Assembly (NCBI GenBank): GCA_963722665.1
Contig: CAVRNW010000001.1
Coordinates: forward strand, 1 to 64,000
Length of the DNA: 64,000 nt
Direction: 5' to 3'
DNA from: Site-B1 sp963722665
GTDB taxonomy: Bacteria; Bacteroidota; Bacteroidia; Flavobacteriales; Flavobacteriaceae
Each line of letters starts with the position of its first letter. Position 1 is the stretch's first letter. The notes under the pieces are model-generated. The model saw only the letters and a program-made list of their open reading frames with translations. It was not told the DNA's origin and made no database searches. Of this stretch, positions 25,550-36,260 are shown one piece after another. The position numbers and the translations under genes were made by a program.

Positions 25550-26233
25550 ATTAATTTAAACAAAACACTCGGTTTTAAGCCTACCAATATCCAGTTTTAT
25601 CACAAGGCTTTTACACATCGTTCCATGAATATCAGGGACAAGCATGGTAATGCCATCAATTATGAAAGATTGGAATTTTTGGGTGACGCCATGTTAGGTG
25701 CCGTAGTGGCACTGCATCTGTTTAAAGAGGTGCCTAAAGGCAACGAAGGTTATCTTACAAAAATGCGATCTAAAATTGTAAGTAGAGAACATCTTAACGA
25801 ATTGGGAAAGGAATTGAACTTAATAGACTTCATTGAAAGTAAAATTCCTAAAAACAGTTTTGGAGATAATGTTCATGGTAATCTTTTTGAAGCTTTAATT
25901 GGGGCAATATTTTTAGACAAAGGCTATGCGCAATGTGAGAAATTTATATTTAAAACGGTTATAATACCACACGTAGATATTGAATTATTGGAGGGAAAAG
26001 TAATAAGCTATAAAAGCCTGCTAATTGAATGGTGTCAAAAAGAGAAGAAGACGTTTTATTACGATGTTTATGAAGATTCCGGGAATGACAACCAAAAACA
26101 TTTTTCAGTAAAATTATCAATAGATGATAAAGTGGTATCAAAAGCCAGAGCAACCTCAAAGAAAAAGGCTGAAGAAAAAGCATCAAAAAGAGCCTATTTC
26201 GTTTTTCAGAGAAGAATTGACAAGGACCTTTAG
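25493..26233 (+). CDS. rnc: Ribonuclease III
   Basis: A protein of 246 residues with the RNase III signature E-R-L-E-F-L-G-D-A (58-66). The second acidic cluster is N-L-F-E-A-L-I-G-A, and a C-terminal double-stranded-RNA-binding domain spans roughly residues 175-240. It cleaves double-stranded RNA, including rRNA precursors. The N-terminus MNFIRNIFKSR resembles flavobacterial RNase III, so the start is probably right even though codons 9-19 form a terminator-like hairpin. It is third in the acpP-fabF-rnc group. Confidence 0.94.
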   Translation: MNFIRNIFKSRPRKDGIFFINLNKTLGFKPTNIQFYHKAFTHRSMNIRDKHGNAINYERLEFLGDAMLGAVVALHLFKEVPKGNEGYLTKMRSKIVSREHLNELGKELNLIDFIESKIPKNSFGDNVHGNLFEALIGAIFLDKGYAQCEKFIFKTVIIPHVDIELLEGKVISYKSLLIEWCQKEKKTFYYDVYEDSGNDNQKHFSVKLSIDDKVVSKARATSKKKAEEKASKRAYFVFQRRIDKDL

Positions 26234-26353
26234 CAACTTTGTCAATTTTTAAGATTTCTTGTAATAATCTCAAACGTTTTCGTATCAAAGAATAGCAATT
26301 TCCTTAAAATGGTATTTGTTTAATATGCTATATTTACAAGAATATTTCAGAGA

Positions 26354-26833
26354 ATGAATAGACATAAAATTTTAATTGATGATTTTGATGAATGCGATCC
26401 CTTTGTTTTGATCGCCATTCATTCTGCTTTGGAAGATTATCGCTTAGCTTTTATGTTGAATTATAATCTGAATTTAAAACTAAAACGAAACAAAGAAGAC
26501 CTGGATTATGGCAAAGCGAAATATTCCATGTTTGAATGGGAAGATACTAGTCAACTTATTACCTGGACTTTGGTATCTAACATATGTAAAATAGAAGAGG
26601 GGATCGAGAATTACACATCATCATTATTTAGTAATGAAGGAAGCATCCTAAAAACATATAATTTGATTCCTGAGTATAAATCATCAAATTATATTCTTAA
26701 GATCATGCATCAAACAGATTTTTTCAGAGAGCAAGAAATAATTGATAAATTGTTATCAATTCAGCAAATAGTTACAGCATATTCGGTTCAAACCGAAAGT
26801 TTAAAGTCAAAAACCAACCTAATTTTTAACTAA
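26354..26833 (+). CDS. IPExxxVDY family protein
   Basis: A protein of 159 residues recognisable by the conserved motif that names the family. Here it reads I-P-E-Y-K-S-S-N-Y, a variant of IPExxxVDY with S-N in place of V-D. The rest is an alpha/beta pattern with no catalytic motif. The function is unknown in the family, which is found next to pyruvate kinase in many Flavobacteriaceae. That holds here: its stop overlaps the pyk start (TAATG), so the two are translationally coupled. Confidence 0.8.
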   Translation: MNRHKILIDDFDECDPFVLIAIHSALEDYRLAFMLNYNLNLKLKRNKEDLDYGKAKYSMFEWEDTSQLITWTLVSNICKIEEGIENYTSSLFSNEGSILKTYNLIPEYKSSNYILKIMHQTDFFREQEIIDKLLSIQQIVTAYSVQTESLKSKTNLIFN

Positions 26834-28281
26834 TGGGAACCACTAACAGAAAGAAAACAAAGATTGTAGCCACACTTGGACCGGCAACCAGTAAAAAGGA
26901 GACTCTTCTGGCAATGATGGATGAGGGTGTAAATGTATTTAGGATTAATTTTTCCCATGCAGATTATAAGGATGTTCAGGAGAAGGTCAAAATGATCAGG
27001 GAATTAAACATTGAACATGAGCATAATACTGCAATATTAGCGGATTTACAAGGCCCAAAACTAAGAGTGGGCGTAATGAAGGATGAAGTAGTGGTAAATG
27101 AAGGCGATGAAATTATATTTGCTACCGGCGAAAAATTTGAAGGCACAAAAGACCGTGTTTATATGACTTATGATAGATTTCCTCAAGACGCCAAACCAGG
27201 GGAGAGAATCTTATTAGATGATGGTAAACTTATTTTTGAAGTCGTTAATACGGATAAAAAGAGTGAAGTCAAAGCAAAAGTAATACAAGGCGGTCCACTG
27301 AAATCTAAAAAAGGGGTTAACCTCCCGAACACAGATATTTCTCAGCCTGCCCTTACAGAAAAAGATATAGAAGATGCCATTTTCGCAATTGGACTGGAAG
27401 TTGATTGGATAGCACTTTCTTTTGTTCGCCATGCTGAAGATCTTATGGAATTACAGGAAATCATTAAAAAACATAGTAAATATAAGATTCCGATTATTGC
27501 TAAAATTGAAAAACCGGAAGCTGTAAAGAATATAGATAAAATTGTATCCTATTGTGATGGATTGATGGTTGCACGAGGAGATCTTGGTGTCGAAGTTCCG
27601 GCAGAAGAAGTGCCTTTAATTCAAAAGCAACTTGTATTAAGAGCGAAACGAGCAAGAATCCCTGTAATCATTGCAACACAAATGATGGAATCCATGATCA
27701 ATAGTTTGACACCTACAAGGGCTGAGGTTAACGATGTCGCCAACTCTGTAATGGATGGCGCCGATGCCGTTATGTTGTCCGGAGAAACATCGGTAGGGAG
27801 TTATCCGGTACAGGTAATAGAAAGAATGTCGAGTATTATTAAAAAGGTTGAAAATTCATCATTAATCCATGTACCTCAATTACCACCTCATATACGAACT
27901 AACAGGTATATTACTAAATCTGTTTGTTATCATGCGGCTCTTATGGCCAATGAAATGAAAGCAAAAGCCATATCAACCTTAACAAATAGTGGTTACACCG
28001 CTTTTCAAATTTCGGCATGGAGACCGGATGCACATATTTTGGTATTCTCTTCAAACAGAAGAATCCTTACACAGTTGAATTTACTTTGGGGAGTTAAGGC
28101 TTTCTATTATGACAAGTTTGTAAGTACTGATGAAACTATAGAAGATGTTAATGCCTTGGCATGTAAAAAAGGGTATTTGGAGGTTGGAGACATGCTTGTC
28201 AGCTTAGCAGCAATGCCTATACAGGATAAAGGAATGGTTAACACCTTAAGGATAACTGAAATTAGTACATGTAGCTTCTAA
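26833..28281 (+). CDS. pyk: Pyruvate kinase
   Basis: A protein of 482 residues with the pyruvate kinase order of domains. The N-terminal barrel motif is K-I-V-A-T-L-G-P-A-T. The barrel holds the catalytic K-I-E-K-P-E-A and the metal-binding D-G-L-M-V-A-R-G-D-L-G-V-E. The A/B-domain signature is A-T-Q-M-M-E-S-M, and a C-terminal allosteric-type domain follows. It converts phosphoenolpyruvate and ADP to pyruvate and ATP. It overlaps the preceding gene by its start codon and converges on dinB with a 4-base overlap. Confidence 0.97.
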   Translation: MGTTNRKKTKIVATLGPATSKKETLLAMMDEGVNVFRINFSHADYKDVQEKVKMIRELNIEHEHNTAILADLQGPKLRVGVMKDEVVVNEGDEIIFATGEKFEGTKDRVYMTYDRFPQDAKPGERILLDDGKLIFEVVNTDKKSEVKAKVIQGGPLKSKKGVNLPNTDISQPALTEKDIEDAIFAIGLEVDWIALSFVRHAEDLMELQEIIKKHSKYKIPIIAKIEKPEAVKNIDKIVSYCDGLMVARGDLGVEVPAEEVPLIQKQLVLRAKRARIPVIIATQMMESMINSLTPTRAEVNDVANSVMDGADAVMLSGETSVGSYPVQVIERMSSIIKKVENSSLIHVPQLPPHIRTNRYITKSVCYHAALMANEMKAKAISTLTNSGYTAFQISAWRPDAHILVFSSNRRILTQLNLLWGVKAFYYDKFVSTDETIEDVNALACKKGYLEVGDMLVSLAAMPIQDKGMVNTLRITEISTCSF

Positions 28282-29382
28282 AAATCGAATTCAAGCTGAA
28301 CGCTAATGCTCTTCTCTTTGATTTTCTTTGATATTCTTTCAGTATTTAAATTGGAAATTGAAATACCTAATAGCCTTACAGAATTGTTTAGTTTTTCCTG
28401 ATATAACAATTCTTTGGCCAGATTCAATATTAAGGCTTTGTCGTTTATAAAAAAGGGTACAGTCTTACTTCTGGTCTGTAAGGTAAAATCGCTATATTTT
28501 ATTTTAAGAGTTATTGTTTTTCCCGAAACTTTACTTTTTTGAAGTCGTCTTTGAAACCTCATCTGCAATATGATCTAATTTTTCGAGCATAAAGATCTCA
28601 GAAGACAAATTATTGCTAAAAGTCCTTTCGGCAGCCAGAGATTTACGTATTCTGTTAGGTTTGACCTCACTTTCGTGAATGCCTCGAACAACATAATAAT
28701 AGTATTGACCAGACTTCCCGAATTGAGCAATTAAAAATTCCAGAGATTTCTCTTTTAGGTCTTTCCCTGTGAAGATTCCAAGCTGATACATTTTTTCAGC
28801 AGTTACTTTTCCAACTCCGTAAAATTTTCTGATGTCCAATCCTTCCAAAAAAGGTATAACATCTTTAGGATTTACAGTTTTTTGACCATTAGGTTTATTG
28901 TAATCGCTTGCTACTTTGGCAACAAACTTATTAATGGAAATACCAGCCGATGCGGTTAATCCAAGTTCATTAAAAATGCGTTCTCGTATTTCCTTCGCAA
29001 TTAAAGTGGCACTTGGGTTTCCTTTTTTGTTTTCCGTTACATCAAGATAAGCCTCATCTAAGGAAAGTGGTTCGACCAAATCAGTATATTCCAGAAAAAC
29101 AGACCTTATCTTTTTTGAAATTTCTCCATATCTTTCAAATCGGGGTTTAACAAAAATTAATTCCGGACACAACCTTTTTGCCTGCAAGCCACTCATAGCA
29201 CTTCTGACTCCAAATTTCCTTGCTTCATAGCTTGCAGCACTAACAACACCTCGCTTTTCACTACCTCCTACAGCTACTGATTTGCCTCTTAAATCAGGAT
29301 TATCCAATTGTTCAACAGAGGCATAAAATGCATCCATATCAATATGAATAATTTTTCTAATAATTAAAGACTCAGACATCAT
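28278..29382 (-). CDS. dinB: DNA polymerase IV, frameshifted near its C-terminus
   Basis: A Y-family translesion polymerase. The N-terminal catalytic motif is I-D-M-D-A-F-Y-A-S-V, followed by P-L-S-L-D-E-A-Y-L-D and the helix-hairpin-helix G-V-G-K-V-T-A-E-K-M. The first frame ends after HIADEVSKTTSKK, but the little-finger domain continues in another frame (RLQKSKVSGKTITLKIKYSD to LEFDF). Deleting one A near 28548 restores ...EVSK-RLQKSK..., so one inserted base explains the break. The start at 29382 (MMSES) or 29379 fits the family; the longer open frame upstream is antisense to the neighbour. The reconstructed length, about 367 residues, is normal. Confidence 0.88.
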
Positions 29383-29419
29383 GTAAAAATATAATATCTT
29401 TATCAAAGAGATTATACTT

Positions 29420-30106
29420 ATGAAGAAAACAGCCATTATAGTTGGTGCAACCGGACTTACCGGGGGCTTGTTGTTAGACAGGTTATTACAAGATGACAGA
29501 TATGAAACTATTAAATTATTTAGCAGAAGGCCCTGCAAAATGGACCATACAAAAATCGAAGAACATTTGGTTGATGTTCTTGAATTAGATAAATATAGTG
29601 AGCTTTTTACGGCTGATGAGGTTTTTTGCTGTATTGGTACGACCAATTCAAAAACACCTGACAAAGATTTATATCTAAAAATCGATTACGGTATTCCGGT
29701 AACCATAGCGAAGTTATGTGTCAAAAAACATATAGAAACCTTGATGGTTATCTCGGCTATGGGAGCTAATAAAAACAGTAAGATATTCTATAACAGAACC
29801 AAAGGTAAAATGGAGGAAGCTGTTTTACAGGAAAAAATCAGGAATATGTATATACTGCAGCCTTCTTTAATTGGAGGAAACAGAGCCGAAAAAAGAACAG
29901 GAGAAAAAATAGCCAAAACTGTAATGAAGGTCGTTAATCTATTTTTAGCTGGAAGTTTAAAAAAGTATCGTTCTATTCATCCAAAAACAATTGTAAATAC
30001 AATGGTTTGGCTGGCCAATAATGATTATAATTCCGGAAGAATTCCTTCTGATGAAATTCAAAAGATTTCAGATAATAAATATTCGAGACTGAACGGAAAG
30101 TTTTGA
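29420..30106 (+). CDS. Atypical short-chain dehydrogenase, NAD(P)-binding (HTATIP2-like)
   Basis: A protein of 228 residues with the Rossmann motif I-V-G-A-T-G-L-T-G-G near the N-terminus, a strand ending C-C-I-G-T-T and the downstream VISAMGANKNSKIFYNRTKG segment. This last resembles the S...Y-x-x-x-K area of atypical SDRs of the HTATIP2/TIP30 type. It probably binds NADPH; the substrate is unknown. It is divergent from dinB with a 38-base gap and is followed by a strong bidirectional terminator. Confidence 0.82.
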   Translation: MKKTAIIVGATGLTGGLLLDRLLQDDRYETIKLFSRRPCKMDHTKIEEHLVDVLELDKYSELFTADEVFCCIGTTNSKTPDKDLYLKIDYGIPVTIAKLCVKKHIETLMVISAMGANKNSKIFYNRTKGKMEEAVLQEKIRNMYILQPSLIGGNRAEKRTGEKIAKTVMKVVNLFLAGSLKKYRSIHPKTIVNTMVWLANNDYNSGRIPSDEIQKISDNKYSRLNGKF

Positions 30107-30130
30107 TGGCCTTCAATAATTTTTATAATA

Positions 30131-30176
30131 AAAAAGCGCAACCTCCCGATTGCCTTCGGGATTGGTTGCGCTTTTT
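30131..30176. terminator. Bidirectional terminator
   Basis: A long stem, AAAAAGCGCAACC ... GGTTGCGCTTTTT, enclosing a second stem TCCCG / CGGGA. It lies between the rightward SDR gene and the leftward surface-protein gene and has A and T runs on both sides, so it can stop both transcripts. Confidence 0.88.
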
Positions 30177-30199
30177 GTTTGATCTACTGATTAATTTAT

Positions 30200-33100
30200 T
30201 TATTCTATGATCACTTTTTTATCAATAGTCTGATTGCTGTCATTAGTAAGGCTGACAATATATACACCAGAACTTAAGCTGGAAACATCTAAACCGTTGT
30301 CTAGAGTTTGACTACTTAAATTACCATAATTTCTTATGTTTTGACCAAGCATATTAGTTAAGCTTAATTTATTGGCCTGAGTTGCCAATCCTTTAACATA
30401 CAATTTGTGCTCATTGTTATTCACAAAGATCAATGTATTATCAGTATTAAAATCATTTGTATCTAAAGTTGTTGCTTTAAATACAATGTCAAAACGATCT
30501 GTATCTTCACCACTTACATCACTTGTGAAATTGTAAGCTCCTGTTCTAAGATCGAATTCAGTATTAGTCAGGTTGTCCTTAATAAATATAGCTTGATCTT
30601 CAGGGATGTTTTTAATTTCAAGTATTTCAAGAGAATAGTTGTAGGTTCCTGTACTGTTAAATACAAGGTCTACAACCTTATCATCTGTAATAGGTGAATA
30701 CGATTGAATGACCATTTTCTCATCATTTAAATAACTATTCATATCATCATCCTGAGGATCGATGGTTCTGGAATCATAATCCATAATCGTAACCATCTGT
30801 CGTTTGTTCACTAAAACCTAAAACAAAATTTCTTTTGTTTCCATTGGAAACGGTTAATTCCAAGCGGATGATTCCCATAGAATTATTTTCACTTGTTACT
30901 GTTTGATTATCAGCATTTGAATTTCTAAAGAAAATAGAATTGTTTGCAGGGTTACCATCGGTATCACTTTCTTTAATAAACACACGCTGACTATTATTAA
31001 ACTCAATATAGCCAGTTTCTTTAATAACTTCAACAAAGAATCCTTGTGCCTACCGGAATATATTGTGAGGGTATTTTTACTAGAGCGGATACATCTGGAT
31101 CAGAGGTCGTTCCATTGGTAAGCTGGACTGCCTCTACCAGCTATATTAATGGTTCCATAACCACCTTCGTATTCTGCTAAATAATGACTTGCACCAGACC
31201 ATTGTTCCCATAAGTATATTGTACCGTCAGCTATCACTTCACCATCTACCTGTAACAGGATTATTATCAGCAATAAACTTTCTGGCATCCAATGCAGAAG
31301 GGTATGGATTACCTACTAAAGAAGTTGTCAAAGTTTCATCATGCAAACTTTCTTCGCCTCCATGTCTCATCTTCGAAAGCATCACTTACATCTCTTGCCT
31401 CGACTAAAATAACACCATTGTTAGGTTTGCCAACAAACGTGTATTGCTGTTCATCAGCAGGATCACTTGAACTATGGATACCTTTTTGTGTATAACCAAC
31501 TCCAGGCGCAATCACAGTATCTTCTGTTATTCGCTGCCAATTGTAATAGGTTTGTCCATTTTGGAAAGTGTATAACCAGTATTGACTTATTAGTCCGTCT
31601 GCTTGATATGCAGGTGTAAAGTTAAATCCACTTATACCACCACCATCTTTTATGTTTTTTAGTTTATAGTTTGCTTCAGTATCATTTCCTGCAACAGGAG
31701 AACTCCAGTAGTTGTACCAATAGTAATTTAAATTTCCTTCTTGTCTTCGCAATAGTTTTCCAGTTGGACCTGTTACTAATTCACTATTAACTGTCTGAAC
31801 TAGTTGCGAATCATCTTGCAGATCGATAGTTCCGTTAAGACCTAGGTACCATCCGTTCTGAAGTTGAAAGTCTTGGTCAATCTTGATCTTCGAGTCCAAT
31901 GGTTAACTTTGCACCGTCTTCTATTAATAAACCATAAGATTTTATATCAGCATCATGATCAACTAGATGACCTTCATTAATTCGGAAAATAGCCCAGTCT
32001 TTAATTGAAGGATCTGTAATATCCCAAACATCTCCATTTTTCCATACAGCCACATCACTCCAATCACCATTACCTTTTGTTTCATAAGGAATCGGTGATG
32101 TTTGTTCCTGAATACTATTTATATTATATAAAGTCGCATTTCTGTCATAGCTAGAAGCATCAAACGTTTGACCTCCTGTAATAACATTCATATTATAATA
32201 AGCTTGAAGGTTTCCCCAAGGAATAGTTGTTCCGTTGTCAAAGTTTGTGATATCTCTTGGCACAACAGTTCCTTTAACGAAATTACCAGTAGTATTTTGT
32301 TCAATTTCCTGGAATACCATTTGTTGCAGTTGGTCTTCTGTTAGTGCAACATCAAACACACGAACTTCATCAATAGATCCTTTAAAGATATTCAGAATCT
32401 GTTAAGGAATTTTTACCTATAGTCAATTTGTCACCACTATTTGAACTTAATAAGCCCGAAATGGATTCGCTTGATTCTCTAGCGCCATTAACATATATTA
32501 CCAGTCCATTTGATTGATCATAAACGGCTGCTACATGAATCCATTTATTCAAAATCTAAAGTCGTTTGAAAGGGAATAAGAATCTCCATTAAGCCCTACT
32601 TCTAATTCATTGACATCATCAACAAACATATTAAAATTATCTTGCCCAGCAACAAATCCATCTAGTCCTCAAAATTAGGGTCAGATAACTTGATCCATGC
32701 CATAATTGAGGCAGCAGAATTACCATTCAGTATTTGTGCACTATCCAAATAGTCATCTATACCGTCAAAATCTATTGTAGCAGCACCAAATGAGACTGCA
32801 TCACGATAATCAACATCACCACCATCATTCACGTCACCATCCGTATCTGGTAAATCGGTTGTGGGATTATTGATTTCATCATTAACATCTAGAGGGTCAA
32901 TTCTGTAATGGTCTGTCGCCTTCAAATGCATCATCTAATCCATCACCATCAGTATCTGTTCCTAAATTTGCAGGCGTATAATCGATTCCATTTTCATCTA
33001 TATCCGGAGTTCCATCATTATCAGATCGGTATCAAGAAAATCAAATATTCCGTCACCATCTGTGTCTAGTATAACAAGACCAGAACCATATGCAGTATCA

Positions 33101-34469
33101 ACACCATATCCATTTTCATTTTCAGGATCATAACTTATGTTTCCACTCGGTAGGAGTGTACCCTAAAGTTGGTCTGAGCTTCTACATTATCAGGAATACC
33201 ATCATTATCAGAATCAATGTCTACTTCATTATTAATGACCATCACCATCGGTATCTTCTCCAGTTAAAATTGTTAAGGTTGGTGCTTTATAATCAAAAAT
33301 ATCACATTGAGTAAATGACATTGAATACAGTCGTGTTTCAGCTTAGTACTTGCAACATCTCTTTTCAAGCTGCATACTTATGTCAAAATAATCATTTTCG
33401 TCAACTTCATCATGGCATCCAGTTTAAACTGGAAATAAGATCTTAAAATAGTTTCAGTAGAAAATCCACCATAAGTAACTGTTCCAGCTGTAATTCCCAC
33501 ACTGCCATCCCCATAATCGTCTTGTGTCAACGAGGTTGGATTGTCAACACCGTATGCCGAAGGATTATAATATCTTACTGATTCCTGAAATGTAGTTAGT
33601 TCCATCACAATCCCAGGTAGTTCCACCAATACTAAATAAGGTTTGAGTAGGATTCGTGTTAGTATCATCATTTGGATCGTCGGGATCATTATCTACTAAA
33701 GTAAACCTGAATGTTATACCAGGCACCAAAGTAGGGTCTCCAGTATTATTAAAATTAATAAGTGTTTGTAACGATGTGTCAACATTTACATCGTCATTAT
33801 CTAGGTCAATTAGGGTTGCATTATCTAGTTTCAATAATTTTAACCAATACATCATAACCTTCAGTTGCATTCGAAAATCTATAAACAGCTCCTACCTGTC
33901 CAGCAACTCCACTTTCTGGCAGTGGTGATCAGAATTACCATCAGTGCCACTTAAAAATACTAAGTGCAGGAACCTGGCAATTAAATTCATCAGTATTTAA
34001 TCCTTCTAGCCGTATCCAGAATACCATCATTATCGTCATCCTGATCCACAAAATCAATTACACCATCTTGATCCGTATCAGGAAAATCACAGTTTATATC
34101 ACTATTCACATCAAAATCATATGTTCCGGAACCAGTAACGGTTAATTCAGATTGATCTGCAACAAATACTACTGCATCACCATCCCAACTAGCAGCCTGA
34201 GGCAATTAAATAATACTTTCCAGTAGAGACCTGTTTCTGTATCCTTTGCTAAACAGCCTAAATCATAAGTAGCTGTAAAAACATCTAAACCGGAAGAATT
34301 GAATAGTTAGAAACGAATTATTTGCTTGGTCAAATACTTCTATTTCATTTTGAGCGGCATTATCTAGCCAATTAACGGTTATTTTAACTCGGTTAGTTTG
34401 AGCAAAAATAAAACTGCCTGATATTAATGCAATTAACAACAGCAGTTTGCTTGAGTAGTTTTTTTTCAT
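30200..34469 (-). pseudogene. T9SS-secreted surface protein with TSP3 repeats and LamG domain, multiply frameshifted
   Basis: One large leftward gene, about 1,400 codons, split into many short frames. In order: signal peptide (MKKNYSSKLLLLIALISG), a DUF11/CshA-like N-terminal part, Asp-rich TSP3 repeats (DTDQDGVIDF, DQDDDNDGIL), a LamG/concanavalin-like domain (TIDFDGIDDYLDSAQ ... RVFDVALTEDQL), a beta-rich region (NGWYLGLNGTIDLQ, YWYNYWSSPVAG) and a T9SS type A sorting tail ending KKVIIE. At least fifteen single-base indels, mostly insertions, are needed to join it. Examples are an extra A before GAAGGATTAAATAC near 34009 and another before GATAATGCAACC near 33825. Few in-frame stops arise otherwise. 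The neighbours are far less affected. It is either a decaying gene or badly sequenced. Confidence 0.8.
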
Positions 34470-34730
34470 AGTATTAGGACATTTAATGGAAAAAAAACAG
34501 ACCTCATATCTGCTAATTTTCCTTGTTATTAAATCATTTCTTCAATTAATAGCAGAACTAAAGTACTTTAAAACCAGTAGCTTAATTAATTTATTCGATT
34601 AATTATGAGCTATTCTCGTTGAAATGCCGGATAAAAGTTAAAATGTAAAGAAAACAGGATAAGATTATTCTTTTTGGTAAGGAGAGATAAGTAGTATAAA
34701 AAATAATGGATTTTTGACTAAAATAGCAGG

Positions 34731-35033
34731 CTATTTATTATAGGAATATTCGCGTTCAACCTTGCAAATTCTAACATGATAACTGCTGTACCATTTTTCT
34801 TTTCCATTTTTCTGTGCGACCTGATGATCTAAATTTTGCTTCCAGTTATTAATAGCCTCTAAACTTTCCCAGTAGCTTATTGTAATACCAAGTTCATTTC
34901 GGGCACTGTCCATACCTAAAAACCCAGGTTGTTGTTTGGCCATCTCTTCCATTTGTCGGGATGTTTCAATATAGCCATTTTCTACTTCAGTTCTCAAAGA
35001 AGTGAATATGACAGCGTAATAAGGATTCTTCAT
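34731..35033 (-). CDS. Antibiotic biosynthesis monooxygenase (ABM) domain protein
   Basis: A small dimeric alpha/beta-barrel type protein of about 100 residues (MKNPYYAVIFTSLRTEVENGY ... FLGMDSAR ... ITISYWESLEAINNWKQ). This pattern is typical of ABM/DUF1330-like proteins, which include quinol monooxygenases and many of unknown role. The chosen start (35033) follows the stop of the isoaspartyl peptidase gene by 7 bases. A Met nine residues earlier would overlap that gene by 20 bases. It is probably co-transcribed with it. The substrate is unknown. Confidence 0.75.
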   Translation of the reverse strand: MKNPYYAVIFTSLRTEVENGYIETSRQMEEMAKQQPGFLGMDSARNELGITISYWESLEAINNWKQNLDHQVAQKNGKEKWYSSYHVRICKVEREYSYNK

Positions 35034-35040
35034 AACAAGA

Positions 35041-36136
35041 TCATTCTTTATAAATGGCAATTTGCAAGTTATCTTTGTTTGTCATACTTGCACGATACAT
35101 TCCTGCTGTATTGAATTCCAAAGCTATATTTCCTTTTTTATCAACTGCAATAATGCCTCCATCTCCTCCCAGTTCCGGGACCTTTTTCTGTATCACTTCC
35201 TTAGCAGCCTCATCCAGGCTAAGGCCTTTATATTCCATTAAAGCCGAAATGTCATGAGCCACCATAGCTCTTATAAAATATTCACCCCAACCGGTGCTTG
35301 ATACTGCACAAGTTTTATTGTTCGCATAAGTTCCGGCACCAATTATGGGCGCATCACCAATACGTCCCCAGCGTTTATTGGTCATTCCGCCAGTAGAGGT
35401 GCCTGCAGCAAGATCTCCGTTTTTGTCTAAAGCCACACAGCCAACCGTCCCAAATTTATAGTTCTTGATTTCAGGATCATAAAAAGCTGATTTTTCATTG
35501 TTTCCGATCTTAATTTTTTCGAATTCCTTCGCCCGATTCAAGGATCTCATTCTGTTTTCAGTATAAAAATAGGATGGATCAACAATTTCAAGGTTTTGTT
35601 GTTTTGCAAACTGTTCTGCTCCTTCGCCTGACAGCATTACGTGGGGCGATCTTTCCATAATTGCTCGAGCCAGACTTATTGGGTTTTTAACGGTTTTTGT
35701 CCCGGCTGATGCTCCTGCATTGAGATTTGATCCATCCATAATTGAAGCGTCTAGCTCATTAGTTCCGGCATTTGTAAAAACAGCCCCTTTTCCGGCATTG
35801 AATAAAGGAGAATCTTCTAAAACATTAATTGTTTTTTCCACAGCGTCAAGACTTGTTCCACCTTGGTTTAAAATGGTAAATCCAACACGAATCGCTTCCT
35901 CAAGTTTAGCTTTGTAAGCGGCCTCTTTTTCCGGAGACATATTATTCTTTAAGATTGTTCCGGCACCACCATGTATGGCAATAGCAAATTCATGATTATT
36001 ATTTTCTAAAGTGGGAGGAGGAGGAGGAGGTAACTTCTATTTCATTTTCTTTGATTTCTGAATCAATAAGCTTCCCTTCATTTTTACAATTAACTAATAA
36101 AGTAATACTAACAACAAAAAAGATAATTTTTTTCAT
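35041..36136 (-). CDS. Isoaspartyl peptidase/L-asparaginase lipoprotein, frameshifted near its N-terminus
   Basis: The N-terminal nucleophile hydrolase of the type 2 asparaginase family. It has H-G-G-A-G in the first strand, and the autocleavage Thr is in Y-K-F-G-T-V-G-C-V-A-L-D. Substrate motifs are G-D-A-P-I-I-G-A-G-T and W-G-E-Y-F-I-R. The start at 36136 gives a lipoprotein signal (MKKIIFFVVSITLLVNC), but the frame is lost before a proline run. Removing one T in GAAGTTACC near 36032 joins I-E-V to P-P-P-P-P-T-L-E-N and on to AIAIHGGAGT. The intact downstream frame alone (to 35940) lacks the conserved HGGAG strand, so the frameshift model is better. It should act in the periplasm or on the cell surface. 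Confidence 0.82.
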
Positions 36137-36217
36137 GATAATTATTGGATAAATTCAGTGTACTAAAGTTAGTATATTTTAAGAATGAAGTAATCTGTAA
36201 AAGCAACTTTTTATCAG

Positions 36218-36225
36218 TATCTTTG
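36218..36225 (+). promoter_or_regulatory. Putative -7 promoter box for the ALDH gene
   Basis: TATCTTTG matches TAnnTTTG, 35 bases before the start of the aldehyde dehydrogenase gene. The -33 position holds TCTG, a near match to TTTG. Confidence 0.5.
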
Positions 36226-36260
36226 CATATTATTTAATAATTCGTAAAATACAATTAAAA

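Noticed and set aside
29383..29664. An upstream extension of dinB of about 94 codons
   Set aside because: It is antisense to the start of the SDR gene and does not resemble any polymerase N-terminus.
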